Assembly (NCBI GenBank): GCA_049487715.1
Contig: CP150575.1
Coordinates: forward strand, 248,001-312,000
DNA: 64,000 bases
Direction: 5' to 3'
Source: Pycnococcus provasolii
Taxonomy: Eukaryota; Chlorophyta; Pseudoscourfieldiophyceae; Pseudoscourfieldiales
Under the pieces are notes generated by a model. That model did no database searches. It had not been told where the DNA came from and saw only the letters and a list, made by a program, of their open reading frames with translations. Below are positions 27,657-37,501 of this stretch, in pieces. Numbering within the stretch: the stretch's first letter is position 1; the number at the start of each line of letters is the position of its first letter. The translations under genes and the position numbers were made by a program.

Positions 27657-29495
27657 ATGGGATGGACGGCGTCCCATCAGTCAGGCATCCATCGCGGCGT
27701 CAGTCCCACCGCGTCAGTCTCGCCCTCCGCGATTATGCCAACGCAGCAAGGTACTAGCGCGTTCCCTTCGACTGCAAGCCGTGGCTTAAGTGCCGTGGAT
27801 AGTGAGCATGGTCCCAGTGCAGATATTGATGAGCCCACTTCTTCCGCCATGGATGCTAAGCCATTGATGGCTAAGACGACTCCTCGGTCAGGGGACTTGG
27901 TCGGGAGCTTGTTTCTGTGGAGGTGGTGCTTGTGCGCTTCCAGACCGCTTGTGCACGCAGCGGACTTCGCAGCGGAGTCGTCCACAAATACGGAGATGAT
28001 GAAGAAAGACAAATACGGAGGAAATACGACGCAGACGCACGTGGAGAAGGTGCTACCCCTAACCACGAACTCCACAACGACGGATGCTAATGGTGAGGGC
28101 TCAACGCACAACAAAAAATCCAACAAGCCGAAGCTGCAGCGTCGCGCCTCCAGCTTCCAGATTATTGGCAAAAGTTCAGGCTTACTCACCAGCACGCGAG
28201 ACGCATGCGCAATATCAGTGAAGAATGAGGCTAATAGAAACTCGCCGTCAGGTGAGGTCACGCGCATCCGTCTCGTGACGGAGAATAAGCCCGGCTTGCT
28301 GAGCACAGTGGTCGCTCTCTTCTCGTCGTTCAACCTCGCCGTCGAGAGCGCTGAGGTCAAGTCGCTCAAGGGAAATCGCAACAAGGTGGACGATATCTTC
28401 CTCGTGTACGACTTCGACACAGGCAAGGGGCTCGCCGAAGACCTGTTCGAGAGCCTCGCGGAGTCCATCCGAGCAACCGTCAGCGTCCGCCTGCGCCAGA
28501 ACGACATTCATGTGGATCCCTCGCTGACCGTGAAGGCGCCGATTGGCAACGTTACACTCGTCTTCACCGACGTCGAGTCAAGCACAATGCTGTGGGACGA
28601 ACTGCCAGCGTCTGTCATCGAGGACGCGCTCGAGGTGCACAACAACGTCGTGCGGAAGCTCCTCCAGAAGTACAGGGGCTACGAAGTCAAAACGGAGGGC
28701 GACGGCTTCATGCTTGCCTTTGATTCTGCGCAGCGTGCCCTCGCATTCGCCCTAGCCCTCCAGGTTGACTTGCTTTCGGCGAAGTGGCCAGATGAATTGC
28801 AGATGCACAGCGCAACGGAGACTGTGCTTGACGCGATTGGCGTGCCAATGTGGCGTGGCCTTCGAGTGCGCGCGGGAATTCACACCGGAACGGCTATTGT
28901 GCGTCCCGACGTGAGGACGATGCTGTGCGACTACTTTGGGCCTGTGGTTAATTGTGCCGCTCGTATATCGTCGCTCGCGGTGGGCGGTGAGGTTCTCCTT
29001 TCGCATGCAACAATGACTAGCCTTGACACCGCAAACATTGATGATGACAGCGAATTCTCGATATTCGATGATGTGCAAACAACATGCCTCGGAGACCAGA
29101 AGATTCGTGGCATCTCCGAGCCCGTGGTCGTGCATCGTGCATGGCTTCGTGATGACGGAGCGCTCAGCGAACGCGCAGCCCAATTCGGTACATTGGAATC
29201 TCGCAATGACAAGAGTCCAATCAAAATCAAACGGCGCCTTTCGCTTGGTGAATTACACCCGAGTTCATCTGTCGACTCTTTCGACTGGACTACGCCGAAT
29301 AATTCAGTCAGAGGTGGCGAAGCCTACTACTCCCTCTTTTCGCCTGAAGCCATGGAAGCTGCTTTTGACAAGAATGATAGTAGTTCTCCGGTTGTTGGCG
29401 ACGATTCCGCCAGGGCTGGCGAACCAAAACCAAAATTTGAACGAACCATGGATAATCACAATCCCGACGACGGATCTTTGGAAGAAATACCATGA
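27657..29495 (+). CDS. ACT-domain class III nucleotidyl cyclase
   Basis: About 612 residues from ATG 27657; 27735 and 27849 are also possible starts. The N-terminal 200 residues are low-complexity. An ACT-like domain (about 205-285: RIRLVTENKPGLLSTVVALF, then FDTGKGLA) leads into a class III cyclase catalytic domain (about 295-480). It has the first metal Asp in LVFTDVESSTMLWD, a Lys-Thr-Glu-Gly-Asp box (VKTEGDGFMLAF) with the second Asp, and the transition-state Asn/Arg in PVVNCAARI. The domain resembles those of kinetoplastid receptor cyclases. The Lys favours ATP, so it is probably an adenylyl cyclase. ACT domains bind amino acids or small ligands, so direct ligand control of cAMP synthesis is inferred. 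No membrane segment is evident. The C-terminus is Ser-rich and disordered. Confidence 0.85.
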   Translation: MGWTASHQSGIHRGVSPTASVSPSAIMPTQQGTSAFPSTASRGLSAVDSEHGPSADIDEPTSSAMDAKPLMAKTTPRSGDLVGSLFLWRWCLCASRPLVHAADFAAESSTNTEMMKKDKYGGNTTQTHVEKVLPLTTNSTTTDANGEGSTHNKKSNKPKLQRRASSFQIIGKSSGLLTSTRDACAISVKNEANRNSPSGEVTRIRLVTENKPGLLSTVVALFSSFNLAVESAEVKSLKGNRNKVDDIFLVYDFDTGKGLAEDLFESLAESIRATVSVRLRQNDIHVDPSLTVKAPIGNVTLVFTDVESSTMLWDELPASVIEDALEVHNNVVRKLLQKYRGYEVKTEGDGFMLAFDSAQRALAFALALQVDLLSAKWPDELQMHSATETVLDAIGVPMWRGLRVRAGIHTGTAIVRPDVRTMLCDYFGPVVNCAARISSLAVGGEVLLSHATMTSLDTANIDDDSEFSIFDDVQTTCLGDQKIRGISEPVVVHRAWLRDDGALSERAAQFGTLESRNDKSPIKIKRRLSLGELHPSSSVDSFDWTTPNNSVRGGEAYYSLFSPEAMEAAFDKNDSSSPVVGDDSARAGEPKPKFERTMDNHNPDDGSLEEIP

Positions 29496-30205
29496 AATAC
29501 CATGATACTAATGTCTATATAACTTTAACTTCGCCACACAAAATGGTTGGGTAAACTTAATCATAATTGATTCAAATCCTGTCTGTTAATATAATCCTGT
29601 CTGTTAATATTTAAATGTAAATACAAGGATAAAATACATAATTAAAATTTAAAATTCCACCAGTACGGGTAACTAACCAAACTCCGGCGAGTCAAAAAAG
29701 ACTTGGAGAACCCTTGCACACCGGCCGCGAGCTTGCAGGAGCTTGAAACGGCTTGAAGACCTTGTACGCGTTGCAGAGTAGTATTCTTGACCACCTTAAT
29801 CAACGCCGCGATGCAACACCGTGGAACGGTGGAAGTACAGTAAGTGTTATGCAACAACAAGGGACCTGTCTGTGCAAGGGCGCCCACTAAGCTTAGCTAC
29901 TCGTAAGTCGTATATGATAGTCGTCATCAACTGATCAACAACAACCACAAAGGGACCGTAGCGAATTAATTAGATTTTTTTTTAAAAAGGTCAATAGACG
30001 TCAACGATCTGCACTGACTATCGTAGAACTAACCATACGATGAAGTTAAAAGTTTGTGACTTGAATGATTAAAAAAATGAAAAATACATACGCAAAGCAA
30101 AGCAAAGCAAAGCACGCAAAGCATGCGTGCCCAAGTTTTGTTTTGACTTTTGGATTGGTTGGGGGTTGGAGAGTCTCGTTTTCTCATTTCCTCGCGCTTG
30201 ATTTT
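29496..30205. other. intergenic region with short repeats
   Basis: A 17-bp direct repeat (ATCCTGTCTGTTAATAT) occurs twice near 29576-29610. Positions 29715-29770 hold GGCCGCGAGCTTGCAGGAGCTTG, related to the hairpin repeat near 1960-2100. AT-rich sequence (29900-30060) precedes the next gene. No gene supported. Confidence 0.5.
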
Positions 30206-31735
30206 ATGGCGGCTCCCTCCGTGGTGACTCCCTCCGCCGCAGTGGCCGTGGCCGTGGGTGTTGGGTCCCGCGTCACTCTGACAAATCTGCAAGCTCGTCA
30301 CGACCTGAACGAACAACTTGCGGTGGTGGTGTCGGCGCTTGCTCCTGGAGGGGTTGGTGGTGGTGCGGGAGGTGTTTCTTCTTCCGATCGCGGCGTGTTC
30401 CGTCTCGATTCCACCGGCGAACTCGTGAAAGCTCGTTGGATTAATGTCAAGCCATACTTGCCGGATGACTCGTCGCCTTCTGAAACTCCTGCTTCCGTCC
30501 AAGATGGTCGTTTGGTCGAACACGAAGGTGGGCTCACGTTCTGCTTCCTCCTCGACGCCGCGAGGTACGTCACGAACGTCGGAGGAGGACTCTCGTTGAT
30601 TCCCATGCAATCGCCGAACGACGTAAATACACTGAGGTCGAGTGGGCCGGAAGGACTGCGTAAGCTCGCCTTTCTAACCAGCAGAGCATACAGCTACTGG
30701 AGATCGTATCCTCACGCAAGAGGGAGTGTGCACGCTGACATCGAAGAACTTGTCGACTACAACTTGGACAGACTCAAGGATAACGCACCGTCGCAGATCG
30801 TCGAAGCGAAGCGCGACCTCGCCGACTCCTCTCTTTGCGACGTCGAAAGGTGGGGCGACTCGCGTGCACGAATATTCGGGTTCTTCTACGTCGCAAGAAA
30901 GCGCGACGACGGAACGCTCCTCGTGTCAGCAGATTGCGAAAACGACGATACTGCCGCCGTCTATCTTGCCGTTGGCCAGTCGACTTCGCTCTACGATCTC
31001 ATATGCGGCTCTGGCATGCAGTCGCCCGACTCTGTCACTAGAGTCAAGCTTACGCTACTCCCTTACAGGCATCGACTCGTGTTTGACGGCGTCGTGCTCG
31101 CCGCGGAGAAAAATGCACCGCCAGATATGGCTTCACGAGTACACAGTCTAGCAGATCGCGCGGAGCAAGAGGGCCTCGTCGTTTCGAATCTGAGCGTAAA
31201 TCGCGCCGACCTCTCGCGCTGCGTGCCGGATGGCGCGACGATCGTGCGGACGCCGGAAAACGATGAAGCAGCAAAAGCTACGAACGATGCAGAGGAGGCG
31301 ATGGGTTCGGCGGAAGCCAGCAGATTTGCGGCGTACGACGACCCGAAGTTTCAGAACATGCGTGCGATGCTCCATGCTGCGAAGAAACATGAGAAGGAGA
31401 AGGACCCGAACAGTTTGTGGGTGTTCCGCCGCGGTGGGTACACTGAGGAAGACAATCCCGGTCATGCAATTTTCATCATGGCAGGCGGCGATGGATCGAT
31501 GCCTGCCATGCCGTTTCAAACGGAGCTGCTCGAACCGAATCCAAAGGAGCTTTTTGACAAGCTCTGCGAAGCTGTTCTCGCGCGCAAGGGTAAGGCTCCG
31601 TCGATGCTTGCGGTGGACAGCCTGCCTTGCGTCGCGCCTCTCAATGCAATGCTTGATAACACTGGAATTCGATGTATGTACTATCCACCCGCAAGCGAGG
31701 AGGAGACAGAGTACGCCTCGAGTATCAACCTTTGA
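30206..31735 (+). CDS. uncharacterised conserved-looking protein
   Basis: About 509 residues from ATG 30206 (30065 is an in-frame alternative that adds an unlikely basic stretch). Near the N-terminus, GSRVTLTNLQARHDLNEQL plus VFRLDSTGELVKARWINVKPYL resembles the small beta-barrel often attached to MYND and ankyrin proteins in algae. The C-terminal 150 residues look like a separate globular domain (AYDDPKFQNMRAMLHAAKK, then LWVFRRGGYTEEDNPGH and SLPCVAPLNAML). Neither part contains catalytic motifs I can name, and no membrane segment is present. A TGTAA follows the stop by 25 nt. Function unknown. Confidence 0.65.
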   Translation: MAAPSVVTPSAAVAVAVGVGSRVTLTNLQARHDLNEQLAVVVSALAPGGVGGGAGGVSSSDRGVFRLDSTGELVKARWINVKPYLPDDSSPSETPASVQDGRLVEHEGGLTFCFLLDAARYVTNVGGGLSLIPMQSPNDVNTLRSSGPEGLRKLAFLTSRAYSYWRSYPHARGSVHADIEELVDYNLDRLKDNAPSQIVEAKRDLADSSLCDVERWGDSRARIFGFFYVARKRDDGTLLVSADCENDDTAAVYLAVGQSTSLYDLICGSGMQSPDSVTRVKLTLLPYRHRLVFDGVVLAAEKNAPPDMASRVHSLADRAEQEGLVVSNLSVNRADLSRCVPDGATIVRTPENDEAAKATNDAEEAMGSAEASRFAAYDDPKFQNMRAMLHAAKKHEKEKDPNSLWVFRRGGYTEEDNPGHAIFIMAGGDGSMPAMPFQTELLEPNPKELFDKLCEAVLARKGKAPSMLAVDSLPCVAPLNAMLDNTGIRCMYYPPASEEETEYASSINL

Positions 31736-31844
31736 AAGAAGTGTGCCATCTATTTTTTTTGTAAAGTCGAACAACGCTTCGGGTTGAAGTTTACCATTAG
31801 TTTGGTACAAACAAAAAGAGAACAAAGACACTTACTTCTACAAC

Positions 31845-33047
31845 TCAAAAGAGGCCATTGCGGTCCAACTCAGGAGCGGGCAACTTAGCAAGAAATCCGT
31901 CGAGCTTGCGGTTGAAACCACTGGGGTTGTCCATGTACGCTGCGTGATGCGCATCCTGCATCACATAAAGCTCCACAAAAGCTTCGCCAAATGCCTCGAT
32001 GAGCTCCTTGTGCGCACCCTGCTGATACCGCCGGTCTTGGTCACCGTAGACGACGAGCGTGGGCGTCGTTTTCACCCAAACGCCGAACCGCTTCAGCTCG
32101 CTTGGCTTGTACGATGGAGCCACCATGACCAGGGCACGGATCGGTGGATTCGTGTATCCGCCCTCGCCGAGCGCACGCGACTGCAGAAGCAAGTTTGGCC
32201 ACAACCACTCGCCGCTGTAGCTCGCGACCACAAGAACGGGCTCGGAGGAGAATTTCAGGCTGCGCACGGCGTTATTGAGGAACGCGATGGCGGCGTCCGA
32301 CGACGGTGGTCCTTTGTCGGACGGAAACGCGGCGTTCGTCTTGGTGTTCCCATGGCCTGGCAGGCTAACGGCGGCGGCGTCGTATCCCAACGACGCGAGG
32401 AACGTCAGCGTTCCGGTGTCGCGCCACGTCGACGCCGAGAAAGCCATTCCGTGGTAGAAGAGAACGCACGCCTTCACGGACCCTTCAGGCTTGGCACGCA
32501 GCGTTTGGACAGGCAGGTCGTGGACGTTGATGACAAATTCTTCCACCTTGAGCTGCGGCACGGCGACGTCCCATCCTTCGACGCGTGGTTTGTGTTTGTG
32601 TGGTGGCGGCGCACCTAAGTGCATTCGCCTCGCCTCCTCGAACGCATCCTCTTGCGTATTTTCTTCTTCTCGTCTGAGTCCTGTGATTGGCGAGACACCA
32701 GGCGCTGCCTGCCCCGATGATGATAATGACGATGAGGAGGATTCGCCTTCAAGCTTCTCAAGAGAAGACTCCTCAAGAGAAGAGGCTGATACTAAAAACC
32801 CACCACCATCAAGTTCACCACCGTCCATGTCAAGATTAACAGGAGGGAGTGGCGCAAAGATGGACATCGTCAATAATAAAACGGCACTGAAAATAAGAAC
32901 GAGTGTGCCAACTTGACGAGCCATCATGAGAAAATAAACCAAGGATGGTTTATTCAAGGCAAACACAACAGAAGACTGTGACGCTGACGCTGACGCTGAC
33001 GACGACAATGACGCTGACGACGCCGCCGACGACGACACCTCCGGCAT
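31845..33047 (-). CDS. ABHD14-like alpha/beta hydrolase, type II membrane protein
   Basis: The catalytic domain (last 230 residues) follows the ABHD14/CIB pattern: FYHGMAFSASTW oxyanion region, nucleophile Ser in VASYSGEW, Asp in VVYGDQDRR and His in DAHHAAYMD. Relatives include ABHD14B, a reported lysine deacetylase, and ABHD14A. The start is uncertain. ATG 33047 adds a Ser/Ala-rich head. ATG 32927 gives MMARQVGTLV, a classic signal-anchor start followed by one membrane helix. An acidic, Ser-rich stalk links the anchor to the hydrolase, placing it in the endomembrane lumen. The nucleophile elbow is SxSGE rather than the strict GxSxG. Confidence 0.85.
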   Translation of the reverse strand: MPEVSSSAASSASLSSSASASASQSSVVFALNKPSLVYFLMMARQVGTLVLIFSAVLLLTMSIFAPLPPVNLDMDGGELDGGGFLVSASSLEESSLEKLEGESSSSSLSSSGQAAPGVSPITGLRREEENTQEDAFEEARRMHLGAPPPHKHKPRVEGWDVAVPQLKVEEFVINVHDLPVQTLRAKPEGSVKACVLFYHGMAFSASTWRDTGTLTFLASLGYDAAAVSLPGHGNTKTNAAFPSDKGPPSSDAAIAFLNNAVRSLKFSSEPVLVVASYSGEWLWPNLLLQSRALGEGGYTNPPIRALVMVAPSYKPSELKRFGVWVKTTPTLVVYGDQDRRYQQGAHKELIEAFGEAFVELYVMQDAHHAAYMDNPSGFNRKLDGFLAKLPAPELDRNGLF

Positions 33048-33137
33048 GTCCCAAGCAAACACAGAATCTTTGCTAATAATAAATGCCTCGAGGGTCCCTG
33101 GCAGCCTGGTGGGGAAAGAAAAAGCATGCCAAATGGG

Positions 33138-33158
33138 TAACCCTAACCCAGGTCCCTA

Positions 33159-33192
<34 letters not shown>

Positions 33193-33193
33193 A
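33138..33193. repeat. interstitial telomere-like (CCCTAA)n array
   Basis: CCCTAACCC and CCTAAACCC units between the divergent ABHD14-like and DUF4864-like genes, less than 150 bp from each start. Confidence 0.85.
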
Positions 33194-33311
33194 TCCCTGG
33201 TGGGGAAGGGGAACCGGGACGCAGGAAGCAAACTACTCATAAGGATTAGGGATAGGATTATCGCCGCTGGCTGGCATCGTCAGAGTCAAATTTAGGTTCA
33301 AGAGTCGGCTG

Positions 33312-34325
33312 ATGGCCGATGTTTTAAGCACGCGCGTTCGACGTTCGATTTGTTATTGTCGTCACCGTCGCTCGTCCCTGGGCGGTCCTACGGCTACCAC
33401 ATGGAGCTTACGCGCGTCCAAGAAGCCTCTCTCTGCCGTCGAGTCGTGCTCAAACAGAATCCAGGAGCTTTGCGAGGCACTTTCTAACAGGGATGTACCA
33501 GAAGTTCTCGACTTTCTACCTGCCTGTGATGACGACGGGGAAGCTCCCTCAAGCTCGTCAAGAGGAACATCGTCACACTTCGTCAGCGGGTCTTCTATCA
33601 GCGCCGCCTTCGGACTGCAATCGGAGGGAGCTTCTGCCCTGGTAAGTGCTGCAAAGTGCTTCGACGCGTGTGCGCAGCGCATGCTGTTCTACGGCACCCC
33701 GTCACAGTCACGCGTGCTGAGCAGCATGGCTATCGGCGACATGACGTGCGTCCAAAGACTATTCGTCGAGGGTGCGAGTGGCGAGGAGGCAATTCTAACG
33801 TTCCAATGCATAAAAGAAGAGAGACTCGCAGCCATTTATCGCGGCGGAGGAATCATTGAAGAGTTTGTGGTGGAAAATGTGACAGGCGAGCCTGTCGGCG
33901 AGGCACCGGAGCAGCCGGATAAGCGCAACCCTCCTGAAGCTGTCGTGTCTGCCCAGCTGCGCGCTTTGGAAGCGAGGGATGTCGGCCGCGTCTTCGCGTT
34001 TGCGTCGCCAGAGAATCGCGCGGTGACTGGTCCGGTTGATCGGTTCGCGACGATGCTGTCTACACCGCCGTACGACGTGCTGATGGGTGCGCAAGAGCTT
34101 AGGGTCGTACGGAGCGCGCAGCTCTCTCGAGAGAAATTTCTCGCGGTGGTGGAGGCGCGGGGCACGCGGTCGGGTGACGACGCCAGCACTCCAGCTCTTA
34201 ATCGCGCGTTTGTGTGGAGTGTCGAGCTGCAGGTGGAGAGTGGGCTTTGGCTAACGAGCGGCGTTATGCCCGCACAGCCCCCACCGCCACCTGAGGGTAC
34301 GAACATCCCGATGTTTGACTTGTAA
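33312..34325 (+). CDS. DUF4864-like protein, probably plastid-targeted
   Basis: A 337-residue protein from ATG 33312. The first 40 residues are Arg/Ser-rich with almost no acids (VRRSICYCRHRRSSLGG), like a chloroplast transit peptide. The core and C-terminal parts contain two related modules. The second has the DUF4864 pattern: QLRALEARDVGRVFAFASPENR, then TGP, FATMLSTPPYDVLMGA and a final W. The first module (RIQELCEALSNRD) looks like a diverged copy. Function unknown; similar proteins occur in cyanobacteria and plants. No enzyme motif is seen. Confidence 0.65.
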   Translation: MADVLSTRVRRSICYCRHRRSSLGGPTATTWSLRASKKPLSAVESCSNRIQELCEALSNRDVPEVLDFLPACDDDGEAPSSSSRGTSSHFVSGSSISAAFGLQSEGASALVSAAKCFDACAQRMLFYGTPSQSRVLSSMAIGDMTCVQRLFVEGASGEEAILTFQCIKEERLAAIYRGGGIIEEFVVENVTGEPVGEAPEQPDKRNPPEAVVSAQLRALEARDVGRVFAFASPENRAVTGPVDRFATMLSTPPYDVLMGAQELRVVRSAQLSREKFLAVVEARGTRSGDDASTPALNRAFVWSVELQVESGLWLTSGVMPAQPPPPPEGTNIPMFDL

Positions 34326-34409
34326 CATAAAAATATAAAAGTGACATATACACAAGGCCCTAAGACAAACGAGAGACGCCATAGGTAGACGCCATGGCTG
34401 GTTTTTGCC

Positions 34410-34456
34410 AACCCCTAACCCGAACCCCTAACCTTACTCGCTAACCCTAACCCTAA
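34410..34456. repeat. interstitial telomere-like (CCCTAA)n array
   Basis: AACCCCTAACCC, CCGAACCCCTAACC and CTAACCCTAACCCTAA units, about 110 bp upstream of the OCP3-like gene start. Confidence 0.8.
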
Positions 34457-34563
34457 TCTGACCTCTCCAACCTCTTTTTGACTTTTTTCCTTTTTTTTTC
34501 CCCTTGTGGATAAATCCCTCCCTCCGGCAGTCCGGACCTCTTCCCAAACCCAACCCAACAAAA

Positions 34564-36160
34564 ATGGCGGCGGCTGTCCTCGGCGTCGGCGTCGTCACAC
34601 TTCAGAAGAGTGTCTGTCCTCAGGCCTTCTCCTGCTCGCTCGCCTTCTCCTGATCGCTGCTCGCCTTCTCCTCATGGTCGTGCTCGTGCTCGTGGTCCTT
34701 CTCAGAGTTCGTTCTCGTGCGTTCATCTGTGCTCCTTAGGCTGTGGTGGTGGTGGTTTTCATGGTCGTCTTGTTCCTGGCTCATGTAGTTCTTCGTTTCC
34801 TCGTGTTTCTCTTCTTCGTGCTTCTTCTTCTTCTTCGTATCTTCGCTTACAAGGTTATAAGTTTCGTCCTGTTTCTGTTTGTGCGTCTGCAGCAGATAAA
34901 TCGAAAGAAGAAGAAGACTCCGACTCATCATCGTCGAGTGACATGTTTGACGACTTGGACGACGAAGACTCCGAAGACTCCGAAGACTTGACAGAGGAAG
35001 AAATGAGCGAACTTGCAGAGTGGGAGCTGGACTGGGATTCCCTATCCGAAGAGCAGGCGGACGCCATCGAGCAAATCTTTCTGCAGGTGCGTATCACAAA
35101 AAGGAAGAGTTCAAATCTCCAAGCCCCTTTCAGCCTCTCGCGCACGTCGTAGTCTTATGGTCGAGTGCGCGAGAATTTGCTTTTAAGCAACAAGAGGGCA
35201 AGAAAGAATGGCACCATTTACCTGGTTTTCCTACCGAAAACGACCGTCGGCAAGAGAAAGTTTCTTACAAAGGGCCAACAAATAAACACACAACGTTCAC
35301 AACAGGAATTTGGCGCTGACGGAGTTGAGGAGCTGACGAAAAGCTTGGACGACGCAGAGCTTGCGGAGCTGCCTGTGTGGGTAAAAGGACGAGGCTGGGT
35401 TTACCCTGGAGAACTTTCGGACGACGACGAAGCGGAGGACGACGATGACGACGACGACGAGGACGACGGCCGCGATGGCGACAGGATGAGAAGTGAAGCG
35501 TCTTTGCGTCACATGGACAGCGTATTGCTTGACGAAAGTGAACAGCCGAACGTGTCGTCTGTGCGAGTGCCTCGCGGATCTGCCGCGGCACTGGAAGCAT
35601 CAAAGAGAAATCAACAATCTGGCAGCACCAGTAGCGGCACCGCCACTCGTGCGGATGGTCGGAATCGCGCAAATAAGGACACAAATCCGCATGGACTTGA
35701 TGCTTGGCAACTTTCGCAGCTGCAGAGTGCATTGGCAGAGCACGGGCGTCGCGGATTCGAGGTGGCGAAGCTTTCGAAGAAGCTGGGACTCGGCCGCCGC
35801 GTTGTGTTGGAATGGCTCAAGGAGAATGGTGACACGATTCCCAAGATGGCTGGCGACGTCGAGCAGCGCGCGGACAAGGTGGCAGCCGCGGCGGAACGCA
35901 AGGCGGAACTCGCGAAGGCTGCTCTGGCGCCGGAATCGAACGACTGGCGAGGCCGGCAATTTGGCGCGGGCAAGATTAAGAAGAAGCAGCTTGTGACGCT
36001 GGACGCCGTGTTCGCCGCCAACCGCTATCCGAGCGAGAAGGTGCTTCGCGAGTGCGCGTCTCGCACGAAATTGCCTCAGTGGCGCGTGCGTGCGTGGTTC
36101 GCGGAGAAGCGCGGCGAGAAGCCGAGGGAACGCAAGTCAACGGGTGCACGATTTGGATAG
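34564..36160 (+). CDS. OCP3-like homeodomain protein, plastid-targeted, spliced
   Basis: Resembles plant OCP3 (overexpressor of cationic peroxidase 3). LDAWQLSQLQSALAEHG...VVLEWLKENGD and the C-terminal homeodomain-like RVRAWFAEKR with an EKPRERK tail match that family. Confident exons are up to 35086 and 35306-36160. The 219-bp intron has a GTGCGT donor and AACAG acceptor and joins FLQ to EFGAD in frame. The frame upstream of 34943 has no ATG. The ATG at 34564 is in another frame and can be joined by a proposed 94-bp intron (34612-34705, weak donor GTCTGT), giving a Ser-rich transit-like N-terminus (inference). Acidic Asp/Glu stretches fill the middle. TGTAA lies 37 nt past the stop. Confidence 0.75.
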
Positions 36161-36650
36161 GCTACAAAGAATCAAATTGTAGGTGAACACAAGTCCTGTA
36201 AAACACAAACACGCAAGCAACGCAAGCATTTTTTTTACCACTATACACAACCTGTTTGTAGTGGTATGTACATAAGCGGACGTGTGGTATTCGGCGCTAC
36301 GACGTTTTGTGGAGGCTTGGCTTTTAGTACACGATGAGTGACAGTCGCTGAATTGTATTGTACCCTACGAGGAGAACAGTGGAAATATTCTGAAAAGTGA
36401 AATTTCGGTGGTGGGCACTGAACACACTGCGCTGCACTGAACACTGCACTGCACTGAACACTGCGCCGCGCCGCGCCGCCATTGTTTGGAAACACGCCCG
36501 TTGAATTTTTTCGATAGCCGTCCTCTGGTGGATCCCCTGGATGACATGCCACGTGTGAAATTTCTGATTTCTCCTTCTATTTTCCTCCCCTGACAAAATT
36601 GAAACTTCATATTTGTTTTTTTGGATTTTTTCATTTTTTCAAATCATTCC
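36161..36650. other. intergenic, short CTGCACTGAACA repeats
   Basis: Several copies of CACTGAACACTG occur around 36415-36465, followed by CGCCG repeats. No gene seen. It contains the MSH4 upstream region. Confidence 0.5.
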
Positions 36651-37433
36651 ATGGCGTCGTCAGCTCAGCCTGCACCCGCATCCTCGTCCGCCGCGCCGCA
36701 GCCACAGCCACAGCCACGCGGCGGTGCGCCCAACCTGTCTCGCCTCTTCGCAACCACGCCAATTTCAGGAGGAGGAGCAGCAGGCGATACGTTCGTCGGT
36801 GGTGGGGGTCTCACGCGAACGAAGAGCGCCGGCGTGTCACGCAGTGCCGCTGCACCTTCGTCGTACACAGCAGCAACAGGAGGGCCAGGAGGCGCGCGAA
36901 CGAGTACACGAGAGCAGCGGCGGGACGAAGGTGCGCTTGATGGACGCTTCGTCGTCGCGCTCATTGAGAATCGTGCGCGTGAAGTGGGCGTGGCGGCTTT
37001 TGACCTGGATACGAATTCTGCACATTTGCACCAGTATGTCGAGGCGAGTCCCGCCATGCACGTCACAACACTGCACCTTCTGAAGCTGTATTCGCCGGAG
37101 GAGGTGGTAGTGGTAGCAAGCATGGCAGTGGCACGATCTGCGGACGTGTTTGGCATCGATGAGGCGATCGCACAGGCACACCCGTACGCCACGCTCGTCG
37201 GCGCGAATCGAAGCGTGTTCAATGATACGCAAGGTCTCGCGCTGCTTAAGCAGCTCGCATCCCGTGCGGCACACCCACGAGGCATCGAGTGTGGGCGAGG
37301 GGGAGACATCGTCAAGGAGGTTGAGCATGCGCAGGCTTACCTTGCAATGGCAGCGTTCGCGGCGCTGCTGGAGCGCATCGAGGCGCGACTGGCTCCGTCG
37401 AAACCAACGGTACCGCCACAGCCCTATTCCAAT

Positions 37434-37501
<68 letters not shown>

